DNA of 64,000 nt from Bradyrhizobium macuxiense. Its GTDB lineage: Bacteria; Pseudomonadota; Alphaproteobacteria; Rhizobiales; Xanthobacteraceae. Where the stretch lies: NCBI RefSeq assembly GCF_007993935.1, contig NZ_VITY01000008.1, positions 310,001-374,000 on the forward strand, given 5' to 3'. Positions 9,152-18,371 of the stretch are shown here, piece by piece (the stretch's first letter is position 1; every line of letters starts with the position of its first letter). The notes under the pieces are model-generated. The model searched no databases and was not told the origin of the DNA. It saw only the letters and a list, made by a program, of their open reading frames with translations. A program made the translations under genes and the position numbers.

Positions 9152-9256
9152 GTCATTCCGGGGCATCGCGCAGCGATGAACCCGGAATCCATTGGACCGC
9201 AAAACAAGTGGTGGAATAGATTCCGGGCTCGACGCTGCGCGTCGCCCCGGAATGAC
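9152..9256. repeat. Palindromic intergenic repeat, family B copy 2
   Basis: It has the same outer arms as the copy at 2458-2548 (GTCATTCCGGGGC ... GCCCCGGAATGAC), with inner CCCGGAATCC / GATTCCGGG arms. The loop differs, as expected of a mobile or gene-converted palindrome. Confidence 0.8.
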
Positions 9257-9404
9257 GACGGAGAGAACAATCGCGCCGACATGCCGAGCATCCCCTCACG
9301 TCATACGAACCACGAACTCTTGGCGCTAACATCGCCCATGCAACGTTTCCCGCGCGGCGGCGTTTGTTGCAGGTTGATTTGCCAGTTCCAGGCTTGGGGG
9401 ACCG

Positions 9405-11528
9405 ATGTCCGATTTCGTGATTGAGGAAGGGCTGCCCTACCCGCTGGGCGCCCATTGGAGCGGCCATGGCACCAACTTCGCGGTGTTCTCCGCCAACGCC
9501 ACCAAGGTCGAGGTCTGCCTGTTCGACGGCGAGCGCGAGACGCACCGCTTCGAGCTGCCCGAATATACCGACCAGGTGTTTCACGGCTTCATCAACGGCG
9601 TGCAACCCGGCACCTTCTACGGCTATCGCGTCTACGGCCCCTACCAGCCCGATGGCGGCCACAGATTCAATCCGAACAAGCTGCTGCTCGATCCCTATGC
9701 TTGCGCCCATGCCGGCAGCCTGACCTGGAATCCGGCGGTGTTCGGCTACAAGATGGAGACCGGCGACGACCTCACCTTCGACGACCGCGACAGCGCGCCG
9801 TTCATGCCGAAATGCGTGGTGGTCGATCCCAATTTCGACTGGGTCCAGGAGGCGCAGCGGCAGGACGTGCATTGGGACGAGACCGTCGTCTACGAGACGC
9901 ATGTCAAGGGTTTTACCAAGCAGCACCCGGGCATCCCTGAAAACCTGCGCGGCACCTATGCCGGTTTCGGATCGAACGCCGCGATCGATCATCTGACGGC
10001 GCTCGGCATCACCTCGGTCGAGTTACTGCCGGTGCATTCCTTCATCAACGACAGCAATCTGCTGGACAAGCATCTCACCAATTACTGGGGCTACAACACG
10101 ATCGGCTTCTTCGCGCCGGACCCGCGCTACGCCGCCGACGTGCCGAACAGCCTGCGCGAATTCAAGGAGATGGTATCGCGGCTGCATGGCGCCGGGCTCG
10201 AGGTGATCCTCGACGTGGTCTACAACCACACCGCCGAAGGCAATGAACGCGGCCCGACGCTGTCGTTCAAGGGCATCGACAATGCGAGCTACTACCGGCT
10301 CTTGCCCGACAAGCGCCGCTACTACATCAACGACACCGGCACCGGCAACACGGTGAACCTGTCGCATCCGCGGGTGATCCAGCTGGTGATGGACAGCCTG
10401 CGCTACTGGGCCGGCCACATGCATGTCGACGGCTTCCGCTTCGACCTCGGCACCATCCTGGCGCGCGAGGTCTATGGCTTCGACGAGCAGTCGGGCTTTC
10501 TGAAAGCAATGAACCAGGACCCGCTGCTGGCGACCGTCAAGCTGATCGCCGAGCCCTGGGACTGCGGCCCCGGCGGCTACCAGGTCGGCGGCTTCCCGCC
10601 GGGCTGGGCCGAATGGAACGACAAATACCGCAACACGGTGCGCGATTTCTGGCGCGGCGAGGCCGCGCCAGGCAACCTCGCGCCGCGGCTGCTCGGCTCG
10701 CACGACGTGTTCAACCGCGAGGGCCGCCGCACCTGGGCCAGCGTCAACTTCATCACCGCGCATGACGGCTTCACCCTGAACGACTGGGCGAGCTACAACA
10801 ACAAGCACAACGAGGCCAACGGCGAGAACAACAACGACGGCTCCTCGGACAACCACTCCTGGAATTGCGGCGCCGAGGGCCCGACCGACAATCCCGAGAT
10901 CCGGGCTTTGCGCGAACGCCAGAAGCGCAACATGCTGGCGACGCTGCTCGCCTCGCAGGGCACGCCGATGCTGCTCGGCGGCGACGAGTTCGGCCGCACC
11001 CAGCGCGGCAACAACAATGCCTATTGCCAGGACAACGAGATCTCCTGGTTCGGCTGGAATTTCTCCGACGACGCCAACAAGCTGCTCGCCTTCACCAGAC
11101 GGATGATCAAGCTGCGCCGCGACTATCCGATCCTGCGCCGCAGCCGCTTCCTGTCCGGCGATCGCGATCCGCAGCTCGCCATCCGCGACGTGGTCTGGAT
11201 CAGCGCCTCAGGCGTGGAGATGACGCAGGCCGACTGGACCACCGGCTGGATCAAATGCTTCGGCGTCGTGCTCGACGGCCGCGCCCGCAAGACCGCGATC
11301 GCCCGCGAGGGCGAGGACGATACGGTGCTCGTGATCCTCAACAGCTATGAAGGCGAGGTCGATTTCAAGCTGCCGGCGACCTCAGCCGGCCCGCACTGGT
11401 CGCTGCTGCTCGACACCAATGCGCCGGAGCAGCCGGCGGGCGCGCAGTTTGCGTTCGACAGCACGTACAAGGCGGCCGGGCGTTCGTTCGTGCTGTTCAC
11501 AGCGGGAGAGATGCGTAGGGCGGATTAG
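9405..11528 (+). CDS. glgX: Glycogen debranching enzyme GlgX (isoamylase type, GH13)
   Basis: A 707-residue cytoplasmic enzyme that hydrolyses alpha-1,6 branches of glycogen limit dextrins. The N-terminal CBM48-like domain (GAHWSGHGTNFAVFSANAT) is followed by the GH13 barrel. The catalytic Asp is in HVDGFRFDLG, the acid Glu in LIAEPWDCGPGGYQ and the transition-state Asp in FITAHDGFTLNDW. The C-terminal beta domain ends near LFTAGEM. The length matches isoamylase/TreX-type enzymes. The last codons (RRAD, stop) lie within a palindromic repeat that starts at 11515. No other glycogen gene is adjacent, so it is probably transcribed alone. Confidence 0.95.
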   Translation: MSDFVIEEGLPYPLGAHWSGHGTNFAVFSANATKVEVCLFDGERETHRFELPEYTDQVFHGFINGVQPGTFYGYRVYGPYQPDGGHRFNPNKLLLDPYACAHAGSLTWNPAVFGYKMETGDDLTFDDRDSAPFMPKCVVVDPNFDWVQEAQRQDVHWDETVVYETHVKGFTKQHPGIPENLRGTYAGFGSNAAIDHLTALGITSVELLPVHSFINDSNLLDKHLTNYWGYNTIGFFAPDPRYAADVPNSLREFKEMVSRLHGAGLEVILDVVYNHTAEGNERGPTLSFKGIDNASYYRLLPDKRRYYINDTGTGNTVNLSHPRVIQLVMDSLRYWAGHMHVDGFRFDLGTILAREVYGFDEQSGFLKAMNQDPLLATVKLIAEPWDCGPGGYQVGGFPPGWAEWNDKYRNTVRDFWRGEAAPGNLAPRLLGSHDVFNREGRRTWASVNFITAHDGFTLNDWASYNNKHNEANGENNNDGSSDNHSWNCGAEGPTDNPEIRALRERQKRNMLATLLASQGTPMLLGGDEFGRTQRGNNNAYCQDNEISWFGWNFSDDANKLLAFTRRMIKLRRDYPILRRSRFLSGDRDPQLAIRDVVWISASGVEMTQADWTTGWIKCFGVVLDGRARKTAIAREGEDDTVLVILNSYEGEVDFKLPATSAGPHWSLLLDTNAPEQPAGAQFAFDSTYKAAGRSFVLFTAGEMRRAD

Positions 11529-11595
11529 CCGAGGGCGTAATCCGCCGCAGACCCGCGTGCGGAACGGCGGATTACGCTTCGCTAATCCGCCCTAC
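11515..11595. repeat. Palindromic repeat overlapping the 3' end of glgX
   Basis: The left arm GTAGGGCGGATTAGCC and right arm GCTAATCCGCCCTAC are 15-base complements, with inner arms GGCGTAATCCGCC / GGCGGATTACGC. The glgX stop codon (11526-11528) lies inside the left arm. The element could fold as a strong RNA hairpin and end the transcript. Confidence 0.8.
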
Positions 11596-11700
11596 AGAGC
11601 TGTCTCCCACCCAAGGTCGCCTCCCCGCGCCCCGGCGGCCAATTGACATTCGCCGTCGCCCTGCCAGACTTCGCCGAAAATTAGGGGTGGAGACCTCTGG

Positions 11701-13566
11701 ATGGCCAATCTTTCGGCCTCAAATCACGTTGCCCGTGTTCTATCGGCGGCCAATCAGGTGGCCGGCGTCGACACCGAGGCGCGGATTGCCGCGTCCTGGC
11801 GGCGCTGCGTGGTCAATCACAACCTCGATCCGGCCCGGCGCGGGCCACCGCAGACGCTGACCGAGGCCGAGGTCCGCCACATCGCCGAGCCGATGGAGGA
11901 TTTGATCCAGGTCGCGATCCCGGAACTCGAGGATCTTGCCCGCGTGCTCCACGACACCGGCTACTGCGTCAACCTTGCCGACCCCAACGCGACCATGCTG
12001 GTGAGCCGTCTGCCCGGAGGCGACTACGACCGGATGTTCCTGGAATGGAAGATCTACACCGGCTCGAACTTTGCCGAGACCTTCGAGGGCACCAACGGGC
12101 TCGGCACCGCGCTCGCCGAGCGGCGGCCGATCATCGTGCATGGCGACGAGCATTTCCGCGAGCAGTGGCACATGTTCACCTGCGCGGTGTCGCCGCTGTT
12201 CGATCATGCCGGCCGGCTCGCAGGCGCCGTCAACATCTCCTCCTGCCGCAGCGATCTCGGCCGCAGTGCGCATGAACTGGCGCTCGCCGTCACCACGGAG
12301 GCGACGCGGCGGATCGAGCAGTCGTTCTTCCGCCGGCGCTACCGCGCCGCCTGGATCGCGACGCTGCCCGGCGACGGGCACGGCATGCTCGCCTATGACG
12401 ACGACCGCCGCGTGGTCGGCGCCTGCCGCACCGCGCGCGGCGTTTTCGGCCTGACCGATGCGATGATCGATGACGGCATCGACCTGTCGCATCTGATTCA
12501 GCTCGACGATCGCGCGACACGCGCCGCGGACGATCCGGTCACGCTGCGCCGGGCCGACGGCACGCCATGGGGCCGCGGCCGCATCGCGCCACCGGCGCGT
12601 GCGCGTGTCTCCCGTCCGTTACCTGCGCCGCCGCGCGAACAGCCGGCCGGACAGTTCAGCGGCCTGCACAGGTTGGCCGGCCGCGATCCCGTGCTGAACA
12701 AGGGCGTGAAGCGGCTGATGACGGTCGGCAATCTCGATCTACCGATCCTGCTGCATGGCGAGACCGGCGCCGGCAAGGACGTGTTCGCGCGTGCCATCCA
12801 TGCGGCCAGCAATCGCGCGGCCCGCAACTATGTCGCGCTGAACTGCGCGGCGATGCCGGAGAGCCTGATCGACGCCGAGCTGTTCGGCTACGAGGCCGGC
12901 GCCTTCACCGGCGCACGGCGCGAGGGCTCGAAGGGGCTGATCGTGCAGGCCAGCGGTGGCACGCTGTTCCTCGACGAGATCGGCGACATGCCGCTGGCGC
13001 TGCAGACGCGGCTGCTGCGCGTGCTGGAGAATCGCGAGGTCTGGCCGCTCGGCGCGCTGAAGCCCGTCCCGGTCGACATCCGCCTGATCAGCGCCACGCA
13101 CCGCGACCTGGCGCGGATGGCCGAAGACGGCAGCTTCCGCTCCGATCTCTATTACCGGCTACGCGGCATGGAGATCCGCCTGCCCGCCTTGCGCGAGCGC
13201 GCGGATCGGCGCGAGGTGATCGCGCAGATCGCCGACGAGGAAGCGCCGCACTGCCGCATCGCGCCAGCTGCCTGGGCGCAGCTGATGGCCTATCCCTTCC
13301 CCGGCAACATGCGCCAGCTTCGCCACGTGCTGCGGCTTGCCGGTGCGACCGCCGAGAACGGCGTCATCACCGAGGCCGATCTCGATCTGCCGCCGTTCGT
13401 CACGCGCAGCGCGGCGGCCGATCACGCTGCGAACGAGCGCGCCGTGATCGCCGACGCGTTGCGCGCCAATAGCGGAAGAGTGAGCGACGCGGCCAAGGCG
13501 CTCGGGCTCAGCCGCGCGACCTTGTACCGGAAGATCAAGGCGTTAGGGATCGAGCTGGACAGCTAG
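11701..13566 (+). CDS. Sigma-54-dependent activator, AcoR-like
   Basis: A 621-residue enhancer-binding regulator. Residues about 75-200 form a GAF-like sensor (FAETFEGTNGLGTALAERRP is typical of AcoR-type proteins). The AAA+ domain has a Walker A GETGAGKD near 353, the sigma-54 contact motif GAFTGA near 400, and a Walker B GTLFLDEIGD near 421. A Fis-type helix-turn-helix ends the protein (VSDAAKALGLSRATLYRKIK). AcoR controls acetoin catabolism, but no acetoin or dehydrogenase genes are in the window, so the target and ligand are unknown. It lies upstream of a secreted TPR gene with an intervening hairpin. Confidence 0.9.
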   Translation: MANLSASNHVARVLSAANQVAGVDTEARIAASWRRCVVNHNLDPARRGPPQTLTEAEVRHIAEPMEDLIQVAIPELEDLARVLHDTGYCVNLADPNATMLVSRLPGGDYDRMFLEWKIYTGSNFAETFEGTNGLGTALAERRPIIVHGDEHFREQWHMFTCAVSPLFDHAGRLAGAVNISSCRSDLGRSAHELALAVTTEATRRIEQSFFRRRYRAAWIATLPGDGHGMLAYDDDRRVVGACRTARGVFGLTDAMIDDGIDLSHLIQLDDRATRAADDPVTLRRADGTPWGRGRIAPPARARVSRPLPAPPREQPAGQFSGLHRLAGRDPVLNKGVKRLMTVGNLDLPILLHGETGAGKDVFARAIHAASNRAARNYVALNCAAMPESLIDAELFGYEAGAFTGARREGSKGLIVQASGGTLFLDEIGDMPLALQTRLLRVLENREVWPLGALKPVPVDIRLISATHRDLARMAEDGSFRSDLYYRLRGMEIRLPALRERADRREVIAQIADEEAPHCRIAPAAWAQLMAYPFPGNMRQLRHVLRLAGATAENGVITEADLDLPPFVTRSAAADHAANERAVIADALRANSGRVSDAAKALGLSRATLYRKIKALGIELDS

Positions 13567-13567
13567 A

Positions 13568-13591
13568 CCGGAACAGCACCTGCCGTTCCGG
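13568..13591 (+). terminator. Short hairpin after the AcoR-like gene
   Basis: CCGGAAC and GTTCCGG form a perfect 7-base stem with a 10-base loop just after the stop codon. There is no T-tract, so it is only a candidate transcript end. Confidence 0.4.
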
Positions 13592-13649
13592 CCGTGCGGG
13601 AAAGGTGCTATCATGCGCCTTTCGCATTCAACGCCACGGAGCGGGTCCC

Positions 13650-15233
13650 ATGACACGGTTTCACCTCGCTGTGGTCGTTGGCCTCTTTGCCGCGACCATT
13701 TCGCAGCCTGCTTCCTCGGATTCTGCCGAGCAACGATTGGGCAAAGTTCATTTCACAACGTCCTGCAAGCCGGAGGCGCAGGAGCTGTTCGATCGCGCCA
13801 TGCTGTATCAGCATTCGTTCTGGTACAGCGCCTCGCGCCGCACCTTCGAGGAGGTGCTCGAGGCCGACCCGCAATGCGCCATCGCCTATTGGGGGATCGC
13901 GCTCAGCTATCTCTACAATCCCCATGGGCCGCCACCGCCGGAGAACCTTCCGCTCGGCCTCGAAGCCGTGAAGAAGGGCCAGGCGCTGGGTGCGAACTCG
14001 CAGCGCGAGCGCGACTACATCGATGCGATCGCCGCGATGTATGTCGACTATGACAAGGTCGATCACCGCACCCGTGTGCAGCGATTCCTCGCGGCCGAGG
14101 AGCAGGTGGCGATGCACAATGCCGACGATGACGAGGCACAGATCGCCTATGCGATCACGCTGAACGTCGCAGCCTCGCCGGCCGACAAGACCTATGCCAA
14201 CCAGCTCAAGGGCGCGGCACTGCTCGAACCGATCTTCAAGCGCCAGCCCGAGCACCCCGGCATCGCGCATTATCTGATCCATCTCTACGACTACCCGGCG
14301 CTCGCGGAGAAGGGCCTCCCCGCGGCGATGCGCTATGCCAAGATCGCCGAGCACGCGCCACATGCCCAGCACATGCCGTCGCACATCTTCACGCGCGTCG
14401 GCTATTGGAAAGAGTCGATCGCCTCGAACAAGGAGTCGGCGCGCATCGCCAAGGAAGACGGTGAGCAGCAGGACCAGGCGCATGCGATGGACTATCTGGT
14501 CTATGCCTACCTCCAGCTCGGCCAGGACAAGGAGGCGCGGGCGGTGGTCGACGAGCTCGGCCAGCTCCAGTTCAAGCAGGACCGGTTCGCCGGCCCGTTC
14601 GCGGTCGCGGCAAGCCAGGCTCGCTATGTGTTCGAGCGCGGCGACTGGAAGGGAGCCGCCGCGCTTGAAGTGCATCCGACCAAATATGCCTATGCCGATG
14701 CCATCACTTATTTCGCCCGCGCGGTCGGCGCCGCGCGCTCCGGTGATCCGGCGGCAGCCAAGCCTGATATCGCCAAGCTGGTCGAGCTGCGCGACAAGCT
14801 GAAAGACGCCAAGGACGCCTACTGGTCCAACATCGTCGACATCGAGCAGCAGATCGCGAGCGCCTGGGTGCTGTATGCCGAAGCCAAATACGACGAGGCG
14901 CTCGGCGCGATGAATTCCGCCGCGGAAGCGGAAGACAAGACCGAGAAGCATCCCGTCACCCCGGGACCGCTCGCGCCGGCGCGCGAGCTCTATGCTGCGA
15001 TGCTGCTCGATCGCGGCATGGCCAAGGAGGCGCTTGCCGCCTACGAGGCCGTGCTCAAGAAGGAGCCCAATCGGCTGGCGGCCTATGTCGGGATGATCAA
15101 GAGCGCGAAAGCGGCCGGTGATCAGGCCAAGACCCGGGAATGTGCTGATCAGATCGCCCGGCTCACCGCGGATGCGGATTTGACGCGGCCAGAGCTGATC
15201 GAATTGCGACAGACAACCGGAAGCAAGCTGTGA
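13650..15233 (+). CDS. Secreted TPR-repeat protein
   Basis: A 527-residue protein with a clear signal peptide (MTRFHLAVVVGLFAATISQP, cleavage near SSDS). The rest is built of helix-turn-helix TPR-like units, for example RTFEEVLEADPQCAIAYWGI and LLDRGMAKEALAAYEAVLKK. It includes a conserved-looking AQHMPSHIFTRVGYW segment seen in other bacterial proteins of this kind. The mature protein should be periplasmic. The ATG at 13650 is chosen because it starts directly with the signal peptide; an in-frame start at 13605 would add 15 unlikely residues. Its stop overlaps the start of the next small secreted protein, so the two are probably co-translated. The function is unknown. Confidence 0.82.
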   Translation: MTRFHLAVVVGLFAATISQPASSDSAEQRLGKVHFTTSCKPEAQELFDRAMLYQHSFWYSASRRTFEEVLEADPQCAIAYWGIALSYLYNPHGPPPPENLPLGLEAVKKGQALGANSQRERDYIDAIAAMYVDYDKVDHRTRVQRFLAAEEQVAMHNADDDEAQIAYAITLNVAASPADKTYANQLKGAALLEPIFKRQPEHPGIAHYLIHLYDYPALAEKGLPAAMRYAKIAEHAPHAQHMPSHIFTRVGYWKESIASNKESARIAKEDGEQQDQAHAMDYLVYAYLQLGQDKEARAVVDELGQLQFKQDRFAGPFAVAASQARYVFERGDWKGAAALEVHPTKYAYADAITYFARAVGAARSGDPAAAKPDIAKLVELRDKLKDAKDAYWSNIVDIEQQIASAWVLYAEAKYDEALGAMNSAAEAEDKTEKHPVTPGPLAPARELYAAMLLDRGMAKEALAAYEAVLKKEPNRLAAYVGMIKSAKAAGDQAKTRECADQIARLTADADLTRPELIELRQTTGSKL

Positions 15234-15637
15234 TGCGACGGACAGCATGGCGCAACGGTGCGGCGGTCTCGCTCGGCGCCGTTGCGCTATGGCTTTGCCA
15301 CGTGCCGCCGGCCGGCGCGATGGAGATCCTCGGTCAGGCCGGCGTGCTCGGCGAATGGGAGCTGACCGGACATCTCACCGAAAGCGCTCCGGGCACGCCC
15401 AGGCAGTTCTCCGGGCCGCTGAAGATGAAGCATGTGGGGCTCTGCACGCAGGACGGCCCGGAGGAACGCGCCGGCGAGATCAGGCTGCAAATCACGGGTG
15501 CGGATTCACAGGTCACGGCCGAACTGGTGCTGGACGGCGCGTCCTGCACCTACAGCGCCCGCAAGACGCACAATTACGAGGGCACGCTGTCCTGTGAGGG
15601 CCGCGCACCCGTCCCGCTGCTGGTGTGGCTCAAATAG
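15233..15637 (+). CDS. Small secreted protein of unknown function
   Basis: A 134-residue protein with an N-terminal signal peptide (MRRTAWRNGAAVSLGAVALW, cleaved near AGA). The mature part of about 105 residues is beta-rich and carries three cysteines (GLCTQDG, GASCTYS, TLSCEG), which could form disulphides in the periplasm. The start ATG overlaps the stop of the TPR gene as TGATG; a GTG one codon earlier is also possible. The tight coupling suggests it works with the TPR protein. No family is recognised. It converges on the SDR gene. Confidence 0.75.
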   Translation: MRRTAWRNGAAVSLGAVALWLCHVPPAGAMEILGQAGVLGEWELTGHLTESAPGTPRQFSGPLKMKHVGLCTQDGPEERAGEIRLQITGADSQVTAELVLDGASCTYSARKTHNYEGTLSCEGRAPVPLLVWLK

Positions 15638-15659
15638 CTGAAGCCAACAGGCTTTCCTG

Positions 15660-16415
15660 TCAGGCTGCCGGCCGCGAGCGGCGCAGCCATTCGTTGAGGT
15701 CAATGCGGCCGATGCGCGCCTCGCCCAGCGGCACCAGTGAATGCTCCTCGACCCGGCCGCCCCAGTAGAGCGCGTCAGGGTCTCGCACCACCTCGCGCCG
15801 GTCGCCCTTTGCCTTCAGGTAGCGGGCCACGATTTCGTCGAACGGGGCACGGTCCGGTCCTGCGATCTCGACGATGCCGTTGCGCGGCGGCTCGAGCGCG
15901 ATATCGGCCACGAGGGCAGACACATCCTCCGCCGCGATCGGCTGGAACAGACCGGGCGAGAGCCTGATCGTGTTGACGACCGCGCTCGCATCGGCAATCG
16001 CTCCGACGAATTCCATGAATTGGGTCGCGCGGATGATGGTGTAGGGAATGCCGGACGCCTCGATCAGCTTCTCCTGCGCGACCTTGGCGCGGAAATAGCC
16101 GTTCTCGGGCGTCCGGTCGGTGCCGACGATCGAGAGCGCGACGTGGTGCTTGACGCCGGCCGGCTTCTCCGCCGCCAGCAGGTTGCGGCCCGAGGTCTCG
16201 AAGAACGCCATCACCGCCCTGTCCTCGAACGATGGCGAATTGGCGAGGTCGATCACGACGGCTGCGCCGGACAGCGCCTCTTTCAATCCCGCGCCGGTGA
16301 TGGTGTTGACGCCGTTCTTGGGCGAAGCAGCGACGACGTCATGGCCGCCTTGACGCAAAATGGCGACGGTCCTGGAGCCGATCAGTCCGGTGCCGCCGAT
16401 CACAACGATCTTCAT
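15660..16415 (-). CDS. NAD(P)-binding SDR/NmrA-like oxidoreductase
   Basis: A 251-residue atypical short-chain dehydrogenase. The dinucleotide-binding motif GGTGLIG starts at residue 8, followed by VVIDLANSPS and a region like the YxxxK active site (NGYFRAKVAQEKLIEASG). The C-terminal half (IAAEDVSALVADIALE, GIVEIAGPD) is typical of NmrA/SDR_a5-type NAD(P)H-binding proteins. These act as quinone or flavin reductases or as redox sensors. The substrate is unknown. It is read alone, and the next genes in the same direction are 220 bases upstream. Confidence 0.85.
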   Translation of the reverse strand: MKIVVIGGTGLIGSRTVAILRQGGHDVVAASPKNGVNTITGAGLKEALSGAAVVIDLANSPSFEDRAVMAFFETSGRNLLAAEKPAGVKHHVALSIVGTDRTPENGYFRAKVAQEKLIEASGIPYTIIRATQFMEFVGAIADASAVVNTIRLSPGLFQPIAAEDVSALVADIALEPPRNGIVEIAGPDRAPFDEIVARYLKAKGDRREVVRDPDALYWGGRVEEHSLVPLGEARIGRIDLNEWLRRSRPAA

Positions 16416-16636
16416 GATTGGGTCTCCCTTGTCGATGACTGGAGATCTCGGGTTGCGCTTTGGGTCTCAACTGCCGACGGAAAGTGCGACGCCAATTATA
16501 GCGCGCCACGCGTTGACGGTACGCGCGTCGAATTGATCGGGATTGGTCAGCGATGCTGATTGACTACGGGGAGCGGCTGGCGTTCTGCCCGCGGCGCCCC
16601 TCGCCCCGCATGCGCAGAGAGGTGAACGGCCAAGCC

Positions 16637-17206
16637 TTACGAAAACTCGTTCCAGCTGACGCGGCGTGCGTCGACGTCGCCGAGCGTGATCGGGTCATGG
16701 ATGTTGCGCACGCTCTGGAAACCCGAGCGCAGATAGATCAGCGGATCGACCGTGGTCGCGGCGCGGACATGCTGGACTTCACCGATGAAGATCGAATGGG
16801 TCTTGGTCTCGAGCTCCTGCGCCAGGACGCAGTCGAATGCCGCCACGGCATCCTCCAGCACCGGGGCGCCGGTCGCACCTGTGGTCCAGCGGCCGAACCC
16901 AAAACGGTCGTCGCCGTTGACGCCCTTCTGGCCGGAGAAGGTCAGCGCCAGCAGCGCGTGCTCCTCGTTCAGGAAGTTGATAACGAAATGGCGCTCCGCG
17001 CGAATGCGCTCATGCGCGCTGGCATTACGGTTCACGCAGACCAGCACCGATGGCGGATTATCCGACAGCGAGCAGGCCGAGGTCACCGTCAGGCCGGTGC
17101 GCTGTCCCGGCTCGCGGCCAACCGTCACCAGCGCCACCGCGCCCGCGCAATGGCGCATCGCCTGCTTGAAACTCTGTGCGTCGACCGTCATGCCGCAAAA
17201 CCTCAT
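16637..17206 (-). CDS. Flavin reductase, HpaC/DIM6 type
   Basis: A 189-residue NAD(P)H:flavin oxidoreductase of the split-barrel FMN-binding fold. Typical features are FKQAMRHCAGAVALVTV at the start, GLTVTSACSLSDNPPSVLVC, the NFLNEEH segment and the C-terminal LIYLRSGFQ. Such enzymes supply reduced flavin to a partner monooxygenase. The partner is very probably the LLM protein encoded 64 bases upstream on the same strand. A downstream alternative start (MTVDAQSF, residue 6) is possible. Confidence 0.88.
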   Translation of the reverse strand: MRFCGMTVDAQSFKQAMRHCAGAVALVTVGREPGQRTGLTVTSACSLSDNPPSVLVCVNRNASAHERIRAERHFVINFLNEEHALLALTFSGQKGVNGDDRFGFGRWTTGATGAPVLEDAVAAFDCVLAQELETKTHSIFIGEVQHVRAATTVDPLIYLRSGFQSVRNIHDPITLGDVDARRVSWNEFS

Positions 17207-17270
17207 AGAAGCACTCCATTTAAGATATGCGACGGGGGGTGCGAGGCAAGCCCCGCACCCCGCGCAGCTG

Positions 17271-18371
17271 TCATGCAGCCTTCTCGAACTCGGCGCCGAG
17301 ATGCTTGAGCCGCGGCATCACCTCGTTCTTGAGCAGGTCCAGCGAGTGCCGCCAGGCCTCCGGCTTGTGCTTGTAGTCGAAGCCGAACACACAGAGGACA
17401 CCGAAGCCGCCGACCTCCCGGTAGATCTGCTCGATCTTCTCGGTAACCGTCTTGGGCGAGCCGACGATCCAATTCCGGCGCGCGCAATATTCGACGGTGA
17501 CATCGCTGTCGGGCACGTCGGGCGCGTGTTTCAGGTAGTCCTTGAAGCCGAAATGGCCGAGCAGCGGCAGGAAGTACTCGCCCATCATCCGGCCCATCAT
17601 GTCGCCGGTCGAGAGCTTCCATGCCTCCTCATCGGTATCAGCCACGAACACCTCGCGCACCAGCCGCCAATCCTTGCGGCTCGGCTTGCGGCCGGTCTTG
17701 GCAGCGCCGGCTTCCACCGAATCCCAGTGGCTGCCGACATAGGCCGGGTTGAGGTTGAGGCTCATCGGAATGAAGCCGCGCTCGCCGGCAAGCTTCAAGG
17801 TGTCCGAGTTCTTCGACAGGCCGGCGACGCCGATCGGCGGGTGCGGGCCCTGCAGCGGCTTGATGTGAGGCTTGAGGAAGTCAAACATCGTGTCCGGCTT
17901 GCTCACCGTCCAGTACTTGCCCTTGTGCGTCCACGGTCCGGGCTCGGACCACATCTTCAGGATGATCTCGAGCGCCTCGCGGGTCATGTCGCGGTTTTGC
18001 CCGGACATGCCGTCGACGTTGAACATCGCCCAGTCGCTCGGCAAGCCGGAGGCTGCGACGCCGAAATTAAGCCGCCCGTTGGAGAGGTGGTCGAGCATCG
18101 CGACGCGGTTCGCGAGCTCGGCGGGATGATGATACGGCAGCAAGAAGCCGCCCGGCCCGATCCGGATGTTCTTGGTCTGCAGCAGCGCCTGCGCCACCAA
18201 CAGATCGGGCGACGGGTGCGGCTCCCAGGGCGCTGTGTGATGCTCGCCGATCCAGGCTTCCTGATAGCCGAGCTCGTCGAGCCAGCGCAGCGTCTGCAGG
18301 TCCCAGTCGTGGCCCTCCTTCAATCCGCACTCCGGCGGGTGCGAGGGCATGGTGAAGTAGCCAAGCTCCAT
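17271..18371 (-). CDS. Luciferase-like (LLM) flavin-dependent monooxygenase
   Basis: A 366-residue TIM-barrel monooxygenase of the bacterial luciferase family. The start MELGYFTMPSHPP, the segment YQEAWIGEHHTAPWEPHPSP and GPGGFLLPYHHPAELANRV with LDHLSNGRLNFGV are hallmarks. It uses reduced FMN and O2 to oxidise an organic substrate, perhaps a terpene, alkane or sulphur compound; the sequence does not decide which. The flavin reductase immediately downstream makes a complete two-component system. Confidence 0.9.
   Translation of the reverse strand: MELGYFTMPSHPPECGLKEGHDWDLQTLRWLDELGYQEAWIGEHHTAPWEPHPSPDLLVAQALLQTKNIRIGPGGFLLPYHHPAELANRVAMLDHLSNGRLNFGVAASGLPSDWAMFNVDGMSGQNRDMTREALEIILKMWSEPGPWTHKGKYWTVSKPDTMFDFLKPHIKPLQGPHPPIGVAGLSKNSDTLKLAGERGFIPMSLNLNPAYVGSHWDSVEAGAAKTGRKPSRKDWRLVREVFVADTDEEAWKLSTGDMMGRMMGEYFLPLLGHFGFKDYLKHAPDVPDSDVTVEYCARRNWIVGSPKTVTEKIEQIYREVGGFGVLCVFGFDYKHKPEAWRHSLDLLKNEVMPRLKHLGAEFEKAA

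Larger units (their letters stand above)
9027..9404. other. Repeat-rich intergenic region upstream of glgX
   Basis: This 378-base gap holds the hairpin at 9027-9056, a further GC-rich stretch with the half-palindrome ATCACCCGCGCATCGGGGGTGAT near 9077, and a family B palindrome at 9152-9256. The remaining 150 bases before the glgX start should contain its promoter. No gene is supported. Confidence 0.6.

Noticed and set aside
11701..13566. An acetoin-utilisation operon next to the AcoR-like activator
   Set aside because: No aco, dehydrogenase or other typical target gene is nearby; the following gene is a secreted TPR protein.
13611..15248. A 545-codon minus-strand frame opposite the secreted TPR gene
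   Set aside because: The plus strand has a signal peptide and TPR units and the minus frame has no recognisable domain; it is a shadow of GC-rich codon use.
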